Shown piece after piece: positions 17,020-25,904 of a DNA stretch of 64,000 nucleotides; the stretch's first letter is position 1, and every line of letters starts with the position of its first letter. This DNA comes from an aff. Roholtiella sp. LEGE 12411 (lineage in GTDB: Bacteria > Cyanobacteriota > Cyanobacteriia > Cyanobacteriales > Nostocaceae). Both the position numbers and the translations under genes were made by a program. The DNA is taken from contig NZ_JADEXR010000007.1 of NCBI RefSeq assembly GCF_015206995.1, forward strand, positions 1 to 64,000, in the 5' to 3' direction. The notes beneath the pieces are model-generated. The model saw only the letters and a list, made by a program, of their open reading frames with translations. It made no database searches and was not told where the DNA came from.

Positions 17020-17808
17020 ATGACACACCTTCTTCGCTGGAAATCTGGAACCGTTGCATTCATGACAATGGCAATTGCCACAAGTACTATTACCCCTATG
17101 ATTGCTTTTGCTCCTGCTAATGCACAGTACAATATTGGGCAATCTAGAACAGTTACTATTCCTGCTAACGTGTCTTTTCCTGTTACCTACGAAAAAGATA
17201 AAGTTGTTGTTACTCCTGGGGAAAGTTTGTCCATAACGCTGAAAATAGCAAATGATATTATCGATAGGAACAGAAATGTATTAATTCCCGCTGGGACTGA
17301 AGTTGTGGGACGGCTAGAACCTGTCAACCTGGACAGTTATTCCAGAGATAGGGATTACAACAACAGAGATAGGGACTATAACAACAGAGATAGAGATTAT
17401 AACAACAGAGATAGGGACTATAACAACAGAGATAGAGATTATAACAACGATAACAATAGAAAAGGTGTAAGGTTTGTAGCCCAAGAATTAGTATTCTCCT
17501 CTGGTCAGCGTCAGCAAATTAATGCAACTTCTAGGACATATACCAGAACGGAAAAAATTTCCAAGGGTTCGGATACTGGTAGTATATTAACTGATGCAGC
17601 TATTGGTGCAGGTGCTGCTAGTGTCATTTCCCTAATTACAGGCAACCGCAGAATTGAGGTATTAGAACCTATTATTGGTGGTGCTGCGGGTGCAGCAGCA
17701 AGTGTGCTGTTGCGGAAAAAAGAAGCAACTGTTTTCGTCCTTAGACCAGAACAAGATTTGAGGCTCACACTCAATTCTAACTTGAACTTAGTACCGTACC
17801 GTTACTAA
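17020..17808 (+). CDS. secreted protein with RDRDYNN tandem repeat
   Basis: A 262-residue exported protein of a cyanobacterial family I cannot name. The signal peptide at about 1-36 (MTHLLRWKSGT, hydrophobic, ending ANA before QYNIG) is followed by a beta-rich domain with PGESLSITLKIAND and NVLIPAGTEVVGRLEP. Five exact 7-residue repeats, RDRDYNN, follow at about 109-143. The C-terminal domain has a Gly/Ala-rich hydrophobic helix pair (AAIGAGAASVISLI and GGAAGAAASVLL) and ends NLVPYRY. The hydrophobic pair could insert in or span a membrane. Confidence 0.75.
   Translation: MTHLLRWKSGTVAFMTMAIATSTITPMIAFAPANAQYNIGQSRTVTIPANVSFPVTYEKDKVVVTPGESLSITLKIANDIIDRNRNVLIPAGTEVVGRLEPVNLDSYSRDRDYNNRDRDYNNRDRDYNNRDRDYNNRDRDYNNDNNRKGVRFVAQELVFSSGQRQQINATSRTYTRTEKISKGSDTGSILTDAAIGAGAASVISLITGNRRIEVLEPIIGGAAGAAASVLLRKKEATVFVLRPEQDLRLTLNSNLNLVPYRY
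17344..17448 (+). repeat. five 21-bp tandem repeats (RDRDYNN)
   Basis: Five copies of a 21-bp unit, AGAGATAGGGATTACAACAA plus C and its variants, lie in frame inside the secreted-protein gene. Differences are mostly silent (GGG/AGA, TAC/TAT), so the peptide repeat is conserved while the DNA has drifted. It is a candidate for copy-number variation. Confidence 0.9.
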
Positions 17809-18067
17809 ACGAAACTCCTTTTAAGTCGTGAATTTAATTATCTCCGAATAGCGATCGCCACTTGAAGCATAGTGTGCGATCGCTTCATTTTTGCTGGCAT
17901 CCAGTGCAATTCAGCAGCCTTATACTATCGGTTTCTTATCAGCTTATTCTGGAAATCTCTTCAGACTTAATGAGGCTATTCCCCGCCAGCAAGTTTTGAT
18001 TTCCCTCGCCAACACTTTGGTTGCTGTATATCCTAATTATCTGATAAAAAACTGCATTAATTTTGGA

Positions 18068-19420
18068 CTACATTTTAACTTTTGGTAACCAAATAATAAA
18101 TGTAGTTCCTGGTGCATCGAGTGAAGTGATTGATGAGTTGATTGCAGGGCTGAAAATTTCAATTTCGCCTTGCATTTGTTCTATTAATTGTTTAGCGATC
18201 GCTAGCCCTAAACCTGTACCAGGAATTTCTGTTTGCGCTTGTACACCCCGGTAATGTCGCTCCCCAAGATGCTTTAAATCTTCAGGTGGAATGCCAGGCC
18301 CGTTATCACTGATAACAATTCCTTGGAAATTAGCTTTTTCTTGCCCCGCTTGAATCAAAATTTTACCACCAGCGGGAGTGTATTTCAATGCATTATCAAT
18401 GATATTGTTCAATACCTCTTGTAACGCTTTGACATTGGCGCGTACTAGTGGCATCTGCTTAATTTCAGCTATTAGTTTTAGGTTTCGCTCCTGCGCTATT
18501 GCTTTGGCTGATACTAATAATGGCTTTAATATCTCTGATAACGAGCAATCAGTTTCTTTGTCTCCCGTTCCCGGTAATAACAGCGCTGGTTTGGCATCTT
18601 TTTGGACAGTTGCTTCTACAAATACTTCATGTTCAGGGAGCGAAAGCGGTACTAAATCTGCATCTGCCATGTCAATTACTTTATCGAATTGTTGCAGCAA
18701 TTCTTTGAGGCGATCGCTCTCCCGCACTATACTATTTGCCACATCACGGTTAACGTCTGCTGGTCGTAGTCGCTTTAATAGTAGTTTGCCAAAAGTCCGC
18801 AATGCTGTTAAGGGGTTACGAAACTGGTGCAATAGGTTATCGAGCAAATCCCGCTGTTTTTCTTGTAAAATTTGTTGTTCATGCAACTGCTCTTGCAACC
18901 ATGCTCGTCGCTGATCTAAAATACAGGCGATCGCCAGTGTTTGGGCTATACGTTGAATTTCACTCTGCTCGTGTTCATTCCATACACGGTCTTCCCTACC
19001 TGTCACCAGTAACCCCATCATCACACCCTCATAGATCAGAGGTAAAACAATTTGGTTGCCACTAAGCAGGTATTCTTCTCTGGAGTGAGGTTGGGACGCA
19101 TTTGGTATCTCATACTCCCGTGATGAGGTGGGAGATTCCGATCCCGCTGACAATAACCTTCCTTGATGATTGGGTAAGACCAACACATTTCCTACTTTCA
19201 GTTGCTTACGTAGTGTTAACTCAGCAGTTTCCTCTTTTTGCAGTAACACCGCTGTCTCCGGGTAAACCATTACAGGAACTAGTTTCGCCTCACCTGAACT
19301 TGACTCTACCAATTCTTGTGTCAAGTACACAACACTCAAAGATGCTCCCAGCCCTTGGGTGAGCAGTGCTATTTGCTCTCGACACAGAGCAAGAAAATCA
19401 GAACTGGCAGACATTAACAT
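18068..19420 (-). CDS. hik2: GAF-type sensor histidine kinase, Hik2/CSK-like
   Basis: A soluble 450-residue histidine kinase. Residues 1-170 form a GAF-like sensor domain starting SSDFLALCREQIALLTQ. The H-box is LLHQFRNPLTALRTFGKLLL with His198 as the predicted phosphorylation site. The ATP-binding domain has EVLNNIIDNALKYTP (N box), ISDNGPGIPPEDL (G1) and GTGLGLAIAKQLIE (G2). There are no membrane segments. The H-box and the short start resemble Hik2 of cyanobacteria and the chloroplast sensor kinase, redox sensors that signal to Rre1. The symbol is inferred from this resemblance. No response regulator is adjacent; an Rre1-like gene lies at 44971-45666. Confidence 0.8.
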   Translation of the reverse strand: MLMSASSDFLALCREQIALLTQGLGASLSVVYLTQELVESSSGEAKLVPVMVYPETAVLLQKEETAELTLRKQLKVGNVLVLPNHQGRLLSAGSESPTSSREYEIPNASQPHSREEYLLSGNQIVLPLIYEGVMMGLLVTGREDRVWNEHEQSEIQRIAQTLAIACILDQRRAWLQEQLHEQQILQEKQRDLLDNLLHQFRNPLTALRTFGKLLLKRLRPADVNRDVANSIVRESDRLKELLQQFDKVIDMADADLVPLSLPEHEVFVEATVQKDAKPALLLPGTGDKETDCSLSEILKPLLVSAKAIAQERNLKLIAEIKQMPLVRANVKALQEVLNNIIDNALKYTPAGGKILIQAGQEKANFQGIVISDNGPGIPPEDLKHLGERHYRGVQAQTEIPGTGLGLAIAKQLIEQMQGEIEIFSPAINSSITSLDAPGTTFIIWLPKVKM

Positions 19421-19704
19421 TTTTTAGCTTTTGCTCAGAATTACAGACTTTGAGGGATGATTAAAAAGGATACTTATTTTTCGCTCACTTAATTTAATAA
19501 AGCTTAACTGAATTTTTTTAGTAATGCTTTGTACCAGGGGATTATATCCTTAGTTACTTTTAATTTAAATATTTTAAAATGATATTATTTTTTCTTGTAT
19601 CAAAAGGTTAACAACTATTGATATTTTGAACTAGAACTTATATAATGACGACGGATTTTGTAGCTATCACTACAATCTATAGCTTGAAAGAGGAGGACAA
19701 TAGG

Positions 19705-20022
19705 TTGGCAAGGAGACGCAAAAGGAAAAGTCGTCGTCGCCAAGAAGGACGGCGAATTCTAGAGCATGTGCCTCAATATAGCATCGAAAGCGGCGAAGAA
19801 AAACCTGTGACAGCAGCGAGAAAATTCATTCAAGCTGAAGGTATTTTGCCACCGGCGTTGCTACTCGTAAAGCGGAACGAACACACCACAGACCGTTATT
19901 TCTGGGCAGAAAAGGGACTGTTTGGTGCTCAATACGTAGAGGAAAACCATTTCTTGTTTCCTAGCTTGAGGGTGTTAGAACCTTCACCAGGTCAAGAACC
20001 CCTTGCTTTAGCTAGTCGGTGA
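19705..20022 (+). CDS. DUF3155 family protein
   Basis: A short basic cyanobacterial protein of the DUF3155 type, function unknown. Product from the chosen start: (M)ARRRKRKSRRRQEGRRILEH, then SIESGEEKPVTAARKFI and ALLLVKRNEHTTDRYFWAEK. I chose TTG at 19705-19707 because AGGAGG at 19691-19696 sits 8 nt before it and the family begins at this basic stretch. An upstream in-frame ATG at 19645 would add 20 unrelated residues and lacks such a site. The Arg/Lys-rich N-terminus suggests nucleic-acid binding, which is inference. Confidence 0.8.
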   Translation: MARRRKRKSRRRQEGRRILEHVPQYSIESGEEKPVTAARKFIQAEGILPPALLLVKRNEHTTDRYFWAEKGLFGAQYVEENHFLFPSLRVLEPSPGQEPLALASR

Positions 20023-20458
20023 ACCATAAATGGTCATCAGATACATTGAATGTTGCTTCTGACTATCATTTAACTGGCAAAATTGCTCAGTTTATGCGAA
20101 AGTTTCTTTTTTTTTTAGTTTGTAACTGATTTGCCAGTGAGGCTAGTCCAGGTATTTGGAAAATCAACTTGTGTTAAACCACACCAAATTGGTTGCACGA
20201 GTTGATTGCTAGTCAGATGATACAGAAGGGAGTGAGAATATCAAGTGCTTCTAGAAGCGCAGGTAAAGTTGTACTTACATCCAGGTAGATTGTTAAGTAC
20301 GCTCTGTCAACAAATTTAAATTTTTCCCCACAACACGAGTCGTGGGGAAAATTGACAAAGCGCTAGTTGTGATTTACTCCTCTATGCTGTCCACTAGTGA
20401 AGAAATAGGTCAGAAGTCTGCATATCTATAAATAGGGGATGGTGAAGAAAACCAGCAA
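20023..20458. other. intergenic region with several hairpins, possible small RNA
   Basis: Contains a palindrome GCTTCTAGAAGC near 20250, an inverted repeat GTACTTA/TAAGTAC near 20270-20300, and a strong hairpin at 20322-20351. It could be a long 3' UTR of the DUF3155 gene or an independent small RNA. No open frame was seen. Confidence 0.4.
20322..20351. terminator. strong hairpin, possible bidirectional terminator
   Basis: 10-bp stem TTTTCCCCAC / GTGGGGAAAA with loop AACACGAGTC. The outer flanks TGTCAA / TTGACA can pair as well. It lies between the convergent DUF3155 and ccb genes, where a shared terminator is expected. Confidence 0.55.
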
Positions 20459-20989
20459 TTATTCACCAGCCTTTAACTGTAAGTTACTCTGTAACTCAAT
20501 GAGTTCATCTCGATGGGCAACTACAGTTATTTTACTTGGGGAGTGTTGTTCGCTGTGGGTTGCTTCCACCTTTAGGGACACCTTCTCAAGTCTTCCAGCT
20601 TTTTTCCAATAAAATATACCACTCAAAGGTGACAATAGTACTATAACGAGAGAAAAGTTACTAAGCCCGGGAAAAAGCAGGGATAGAACTAGCGATAGGC
20701 AAACAAAACCAATAGATGCCAGCAGAGTTAAAAATATAGCTAAAAACCAGCTGGGTCTAACAAACCCTTCAAAAGTTACTTGGTTTTGTTCTCGGTCTAC
20801 CGCTGCCACTCGGTAAGACCGTGAGCGGAAATACTCCTTTAATTGAGACATTAAAGCAGCTTCGTCTTGCTCAGATACCAGTTCCACTGTTTGTGTACGG
20901 TCTTTAGTCGAGGCACGAATAAAGAAAAACAGCCCAACCGATAACAACAAGGTTAGCAGCAACGTAGATGGCAGAATAGCAGTATCCAT
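20459..20989 (-). CDS. cofactor assembly of complex C subunit B (CCB-type, cytochrome b6f haem attachment)
   Basis: A 176-residue membrane protein resembling the CCB2/CCB4 family, which helps attach the extra c-type haem (c-i) to cytochrome b6 of the b6f complex. An N-terminal membrane segment at 5-25 is followed by a soluble part with DEAALMSQLKEYFRSRSYRV, then two more membrane segments at about 78-130 (WFLAIFLTLLASIGFVCL and a second starting FSLVIVLLSPLSGIFYW). The tail is soluble (ITVVAHRDELIELQSNLQ). It follows a PadR-type gene by 53 bp on the same strand, so they are probably cotranscribed. Family assignment is from overall resemblance. Confidence 0.7.
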   Translation of the reverse strand: MDTAILPSTLLLTLLLSVGLFFFIRASTKDRTQTVELVSEQDEAALMSQLKEYFRSRSYRVAAVDREQNQVTFEGFVRPSWFLAIFLTLLASIGFVCLSLVLSLLFPGLSNFSLVIVLLSPLSGIFYWKKAGRLEKVSLKVEATHSEQHSPSKITVVAHRDELIELQSNLQLKAGE

Positions 20990-21042
20990 AACTATTTGTT
21001 ACTGTGCGACTGGAGGAGACTTATTCATTATCAATATATTCC

Positions 21043-21390
21043 TTAATTTGTCCTCCCGTTTATGTAATCTTGCCAAAGAAAAGCCAAATCCTGCGCTTTA
21101 ACTTGCCATTCGGAAGGAACTTGGTACATTCGCCTAGGGCGGCCTCGCCCTTCGAGTTTCTTCCAATACCCAGTAATTGCCCTTTGATCTTCAAGAAATT
21201 TGATCGCACTGTAAAGCACTGTGTCTGAAAGTCTGTAGGTGGGATATTCAGTTTCTAGTAGCTGGATCAACTCGGTTCCGTAGGATTCACCTTGTAGCAA
21301 AACAGACAGTAGGTAACAAACTGCTAGTTCCTGACAGAGGTAAGTTGGCGGAGGATTCTCAAAGAATTGATATATATCCTCAAGTTTCAT
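21043..21390 (-). CDS. PadR-like winged-helix transcriptional regulator
   Basis: A 115-residue regulator. The sequence LAVCYLLSVLLQGESYGTEL, then YPTYRLSDTVLYSAIKFLED and GRPRRMYQV, shows the PadR winged helix: SYG motif, recognition helix with LYSAIKFLE, and wing with GRGRPRRMY. It lacks the long C-terminal dimerisation region, as in short cyanobacterial members. It lies upstream of and close to the ccb-type gene on the same strand. The target is unknown; autoregulation would be usual for the family. Confidence 0.82.
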   Translation of the reverse strand: MKLEDIYQFFENPPPTYLCQELAVCYLLSVLLQGESYGTELIQLLETEYPTYRLSDTVLYSAIKFLEDQRAITGYWKKLEGRGRPRRMYQVPSEWQVKAQDLAFLWQDYINGRTN

Positions 21391-21948
21391 GGTTGGTGAA
21401 TGGCTAAAAAAAATGCCTTAGGGTAAGGTCTACTATCCCTGTAGTCAGTATATAGTTCTACTCTAAAAAAAGTAAGTATATAATGCTACTGGGGCTGAAG
21501 TATAAGTGTAAACGTCAAATGATTACCCACGCCTCTATAAAGTTGTGGGAAGAGTTTGCGAGTTTTAGGAATGCAAAATATTGCACCCCTACCCAAGCTC
21601 GATACGGTATTGTGAGGAGCGATTTAGACAATGGTAAAGCCAGAGTCTTAGTGTTAAGTGATGCCGAGCGGGTTAGAACAGCTTAAGCATAAGATGCTAC
21701 CGAAGAAATTTTACAGGTAAAATGGCGTTTTGTCTGTAAAACTTAATAAACACTTTGTTTTACGGTGATTTTCCTAATGTAGATTCTAAAAGATTAAGCT
21801 AAACCCAGGTCTTAGTTACAACCGTTATGCCAACAGATACACGCAAGCAAGTATTCAGTACTGACTTTCTGGACTTGAGATCCTTTCGTTTCATCTGGTA
21901 AGTGTGATAGTAAACTTATCAAGCGCCTAGTATCTTGGTGATTCAGTT

Positions 21949-22527
21949 ATGTCACAAACCCCCGACGCTCCATCATCTTCTTCTACTCTTCGGGCAATTG
22001 CCCAAACTTTTCGCCTTACAGGTTGGATTAGCTTTTGGATTCAGTTAGTACTAGGCGTTGTTTCGGGCATAATTGTGCTACTATATGCCATCTTCAGTCA
22101 AAGATCTGGCAGTCCTAGTAATAATCCTGGTACTGGCTTTGGTGTCTTTTTAGCCGTTTGTGGGCTGATTATTTTAGGAGGGGGTATTTATTTAGCTTAC
22201 CGTTACACCAGAATCGGCAGGCAACTACAATCCTCTAATCCCAGCAACCGACCTCGTAAAAGCGAGACTGTGCAAATATTGCGTTTGGGACTGTGGGTGA
22301 ATTTAGCGGGAACGCTAGTGACTCTTTTAGGAGCGCAAGCGATCGTTGGGACGTTGGTAGCAAGGTCTATATCTCCTCAAGCTATAACTACCCAATTTTT
22401 TGACCCTACTCGGATTATTAGCGGCCTAGATATGCTTGTGGTACAGGCTAACACTAATACTGTCTCAGCACACTTTGCAGGGCTTGTGGCATCGCTTTGG
22501 CTACTCAATCGCGTCAACCGACCTTAG
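21949..22527 (+). CDS. DUF3611 family membrane protein
   Basis: A 192-residue integral membrane protein of the cyanobacterial and plastid DUF3611 family. A short Ser/Pro-rich N-terminus is followed by TFRLTGWISFWIQLVLGVVS and three further hydrophobic segments: FGVFLAVCGLIILGGGIYLA, LRLGLWVNLAGTLVTLLGAQ, and a C-terminal one near AHFAGLVASLWLLNRV. The family's function is not established. It stands alone, about 260 bp after a probably non-coding stretch. Confidence 0.8.
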   Translation: MSQTPDAPSSSSTLRAIAQTFRLTGWISFWIQLVLGVVSGIIVLLYAIFSQRSGSPSNNPGTGFGVFLAVCGLIILGGGIYLAYRYTRIGRQLQSSNPSNRPRKSETVQILRLGLWVNLAGTLVTLLGAQAIVGTLVARSISPQAITTQFFDPTRIISGLDMLVVQANTNTVSAHFAGLVASLWLLNRVNRP

Positions 22528-22740
22528 CAAAAAAAGTGGGAGAGTGGGAGGAGTTTTAACTTGCTCATTTTTCCTTTCGTTGTTCCTTAAAAATTCAAAA
22601 GTTTTATCTTAAACTTTTCCGAAACAATCATTTATTTGTGTGGAGACTAAATATAACAATTCCTGAAAAAACATCCTTCTAAGGGATAATGCCACACCTG
22701 GCACAGGGATGAGATTAACGTTTATTAGAAGTCTTATACC

Positions 22741-23040
22741 GTGAAAAATCAACAAGCATGGAAATTTGGTATTCAGGTTTTCTTTAGCACCATAGTGCTT
22801 GGGCTGTGTGTTTTCCAGATTAGCTCAGCACGGGACAAGGAGAATCTTGCGCTTTACTGGGGTGGGTTATCAAGTGTACTTGCATACTGGTTACCTTCAC
22901 CTGCTGGACAAAGTAAAGACGATAAGGAACAAATGACTTTCAACCAAAGGACGTTTGCAGCTGCTGATGACAGTAATGGTAGGGGTCAGAGTCTTGCTCA
23001 GGTTACTAATACAACAGTGACCACAAAACCTCAAAGCTGA
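22741..23040 (+). CDS. small membrane protein, unknown function (99 aa)
   Basis: Starts at GTG, MKNQQAWKFGIQVFFSTIVL. One membrane segment lies at about 9-29 and a second weak one at about 38-52 (LYWGGLSSVLAYWLPSP). The C-terminal half is polar (AADDSNGRGQSLAQVTNTT). Two segments with a short linker suggest a hairpin in the membrane. No family recognised. It sits between DUF3611 and serS in the same direction, with spacers of about 200 bp on each side. Confidence 0.55.
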   Translation: MKNQQAWKFGIQVFFSTIVLGLCVFQISSARDKENLALYWGGLSSVLAYWLPSPAGQSKDDKEQMTFNQRTFAAADDSNGRGQSLAQVTNTTVTTKPQS

Positions 23041-23219
23041 TTGATTTGGTGAATTATCTATTTTTGTGGCCCTGGTAATGATGCTAGGGCCAAATTTTTT
23101 ATTAAACCGAGACTGATTCTTCCAACAAATTTTGTTTTTCCAGTCACAGCAAGGCAAAATTACTATATGCTGCTCATGTGTTGGCAGGAAGACAATAGGC
23201 GAAAGACTGAGAAAAATCT

Positions 23220-24500
23220 GTGCTGGATATTAAGCAAATACGGGAAAATCCACAACTAATTCAGGAACGGTTGGATAATCGCAGTGGTAAGTATGACATT
23301 CAACCGATATTACGGCTAGATCGGCAACAACGGGAACTGGAAGTTACGCGCAGCCAACTCCAAGCTCGTAGTAACGAAATTGGTAAAATAGTCGGACAAA
23401 AGATCAAATCTGGTATTGATTCTCAAGCATCAGAAATTCAAGCCTTGCGCGAGGAAGGTAACTCCATTAGAGCTACATTGAGTGAACTGGAACCGCAAGA
23501 AAAAGCCCTGAAAGCTGAAATTGAACAACTTGTGTTGGCGCTTCCCAATTTACCAAGCGACTCCACACCCGTTGGTAAGAGCGAAGAAGAGAACGTAGAA
23601 GTGCGGCGTTGGGGTGATGAGTACATTCCCCAAAACCTGAGTATTGTCCCCCACTGGGAAATTGGTGAAAAGCTAGGTATTCTCAATGTTGAGCGAGCTG
23701 TAAAAGTAGCCCAGAGTCGCTTTATTACTCTGATAGGCGCTGGTGCAGCGCTGGAGAGGGCATTAATTCAATTTATGCTCTCTGTCCAGACTCTGGCTGG
23801 GTATGTGGAAGTTAGTCCGCCGCTGTTAGTTAATACCGCGTCTTTGACGGCCACCGGTCAGCTACCCAAGTTTGCTGAAGAAAGTTTTAAATGCGCTGAC
23901 GATGACTTATGGTTGATTCCTACAGCGGAAGTCCCACTTACTAACCTCTACCGGGGTGAAATACTCGCTGCTGAAAACTTGCCTATCTACTACTGTGCTT
24001 ATACTCCTTGTTTTCGCCGCGAGGCTGGTAGTTATGGGCGTGATATGCGGGGATTAATTCGCCTGCATCAATTTAACAAGGTGGAATTGGTGAAATTCGT
24101 CCATCCCAGCACTTCCTTTGATGAACTGGAAAAATTAGTGGGGAATGCAGAAGCGATTTTACAGGCGTTGCAACTGCCTTATCGAGTAGTAAGTTTATGC
24201 AGTGGGGATTTAGGATTTTCCTCAACCAAAACCTATGATTTAGAAGTTTGGCTACCATCGTCTGGCAAATACCGCGAAATTTCCAGCTGTTCTAATACTG
24301 TAGACTTCCAAGCACGACGGGCTGATATTCGGTTCAAAGAGGCGGGGAAAAAAGGTACGCAATTTGTACATACCCTTAACGGTTCTGGTTTGGCGGTGGG
24401 ACGGACAATGGCAGCAATTCTGGAGAATTATCAGCAATCAGATGGGACTGTGCGGATACCAGAAGCGTTGCAACCTTACTTAGGACGTGAGGTATTGTAA
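23220..24500 (+). CDS. serS: serine-tRNA ligase
   Basis: Charges tRNA-Ser with serine. The 426-residue product starts at GTG with [20 protein letters not shown]. An N-terminal antiparallel coiled-coil arm at about 30-100 binds the tRNA long arm. The class II core shows motif 2 at [20 protein letters not shown], the Ser-binding TAEVPLTN segment, and motif 3 at [17 protein letters not shown]. Length is standard. An inverted repeat 8 nt after the stop may terminate transcription. Confidence 0.96.
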   Translation: MLDIKQIRENPQLIQERLDNRSGKYDIQPILRLDRQQRELEVTRSQLQARSNEIGKIVGQKIKSGIDSQASEIQALREEGNSIRATLSELEPQEKALKAEIEQLVLALPNLPSDSTPVGKSEEENVEVRRWGDEYIPQNLSIVPHWEIGEKLGILNVERAVKVAQSRFITLIGAGAALERALIQFMLSVQTLAGYVEVSPPLLVNTASLTATGQLPKFAEESFKCADDDLWLIPTAEVPLTNLYRGEILAAENLPIYYCAYTPCFRREAGSYGRDMRGLIRLHQFNKVELVKFVHPSTSFDELEKLVGNAEAILQALQLPYRVVSLCSGDLGFSSTKTYDLEVWLPSSGKYREISSCSNTVDFQARRADIRFKEAGKKGTQFVHTLNGSGLAVGRTMAAILENYQQSDGTVRIPEALQPYLGREVL

Positions 24501-24507
24501 TTCAGTT

Positions 24508-24544
24508 GTCATTAGTCATTTGTCCTTTACCAATGACTAATGAC
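24508..24544. terminator. inverted repeat after serS
   Basis: 13-bp perfect stem GTCATTAGTCATT / AATGACTAATGAC with an 11-nt loop, 8 nt after the serS stop codon. The same sequence type recurs after rpsN at 26960-27004, so this is a dispersed repeat that may act as a terminator. Confidence 0.5.
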
Positions 24545-24644
24545 CATTAAACGATGGAAATATCCCATTGAGAGAAGTCCTATCTTGTGACACATCTTAA
24601 AATGGAGATAAGTATATAGCTTAATATCTTCACTAATTTGCTCT

Positions 24645-25742
24645 ATGTCAGTTTTAGCAGCGATCGCAGTCTTGGCTGTTCTGATCTTGATACACGAGTT
24701 GGGACATTTTGTTGCAGCACGTTCTCAAGGTATTTACGTTAACCGCTTTTCTTTGGGTTTTGGCCCAGTTCTTTGGAAGTATCAAGGATCGCAAACCGAA
24801 TATGCCATCCGCGCTTTTCCTTTGGGTGGCTTTGTTGGCTTTCCCGACGACGATCCCGATAGCGATATTCCACCCAATGACCCGAATCTGCTGCGTAACC
24901 GTCCAATTTTAGACCGGGCGATCGTTATCAGTGCCGGAGTGATCGCAAATTTAATATTTGCCTACATGTTGCTGGTGGCCCAGGTTAGTTTTGTCGGCAT
25001 AGGACAAGCCAGCCAAAACGGGGTATTAATCCAACAGCTAGCGCCAGAGGTTAGTTCTGTAGCAGCCAAAGCAGGTATTCAGGCAGGAGACGTTATCTTA
25101 GCAGCTAATCAAAGAGAATTTGGAAAATCGCTGCAAGAGATAGAGACTTTAAGAGACATCATTAAAACTAGTCCAGGTAAGCCCGTTCAATTAGAAATTG
25201 CCCGTGGCGATCAAAAGCTAGCTGTGAATGTGATTCCTGAAGCTAAGTCCAGTGGAGGTAGTATTGGTATCGGACTTGCTCCCAACGGGAAAGTTGTGCG
25301 TCGTCGTATTACTAATCCAGTAGCAGCTTTGAATTTTGGTGCTACAGAATTTCAGCGACTTGTGACAAGTACTTTTAAAGGTTTTGGGCAACTGATTACC
25401 AACTTTGGCGAAACAGCTAGTCAAGTAGCTGGGCCCATTAAAATTGTGGAAATTGGTGCTAACATTGCCCAAAATGATACAGGTAGTTTGTTCTTCTTTG
25501 CCGCACTAATCAGTATTAACTTAGCGATTATTAACATTTTGCCGCTACCAGCTTTGGATGGGGGACAACTCGCTTTTCTGCTGATTGAAGGTTTGCGCGG
25601 TAAGCCCTTGCCCAATCGCATTCAAGAAGGTGTCATGCAAACTGGTTTGGTGCTACTGTTAGGGCTAGGAATTTTTCTGATAGTCAAAGAAACCACTCAA
25701 TTAACTACGCAGTTGGAATGGGTGCAAAAATTGCTCCAGTAA
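24645..25742 (+). CDS. rseP: site-2 zinc metalloprotease RseP
   Basis: Intramembrane protease that cuts transmembrane anchors during envelope signalling. The 365-residue product has the zinc motif HELGH at 17-21 in the first membrane segment and the FSLGFGP stretch shortly after. One PDZ domain lies at about 125-205 (GVLIQQLAPEVSSVAAKAGI, AGDVILAANQ). The third zinc ligand region is NILPLPALDGGQLAF near 300, and a final membrane segment lies near the C-terminus. The single PDZ and the length match cyanobacterial RseP. Confidence 0.95.
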   Translation: MSVLAAIAVLAVLILIHELGHFVAARSQGIYVNRFSLGFGPVLWKYQGSQTEYAIRAFPLGGFVGFPDDDPDSDIPPNDPNLLRNRPILDRAIVISAGVIANLIFAYMLLVAQVSFVGIGQASQNGVLIQQLAPEVSSVAAKAGIQAGDVILAANQREFGKSLQEIETLRDIIKTSPGKPVQLEIARGDQKLAVNVIPEAKSSGGSIGIGLAPNGKVVRRRITNPVAALNFGATEFQRLVTSTFKGFGQLITNFGETASQVAGPIKIVEIGANIAQNDTGSLFFFAALISINLAIINILPLPALDGGQLAFLLIEGLRGKPLPNRIQEGVMQTGLVLLLGLGIFLIVKETTQLTTQLEWVQKLLQ

Positions 25743-25792
25743 GTTGCCAGATTCGCTTAATGCTTTCAGACTGAATAGGGCTAACTGAACAA

Positions 25793-25810
25793 AGCCTGCC
25801 TACGCAGGCT
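25793..25810 (+). terminator. hairpin after rseP
   Basis: 7-bp stem AGCCTGC / GCAGGCT with loop CTAC, about 50 nt after the rseP stop, followed by an AT-rich stretch. A close relative (AAAGCCTG-TAGG-CAGGCTTT) occurs at 60848-60867, so it may belong to a repeat family. Confidence 0.5.
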
Positions 25811-25904
25811 GAATCTATTTATTAATCCTATTGCCATACGTAGGTGTGGCTCTAGTTTGTGAAGCGGCGAATAGAATTCGCCAGGCATTTTAACTAAAAA
25901 TCCA

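Noticed and set aside
17344-17448. CRISPR-like repeat array
   Set aside because: The 21-bp units are directly contiguous without spacers and encode an in-frame peptide repeat; no cas genes in the window.
17891-18088. 65-codon frame between secreted protein and kinase genes
   Set aside because: Overlaps the end of the kinase gene, no start signal, and no protein-like pattern.
21483-21686. 67-codon frame upstream of DUF3611 gene
   Set aside because: No ribosome binding site and no recognised family. The middle (WEEFASFRNAKYCTPTQ) looks fairly protein-like, so it could be a real small gene, but I cannot support it.
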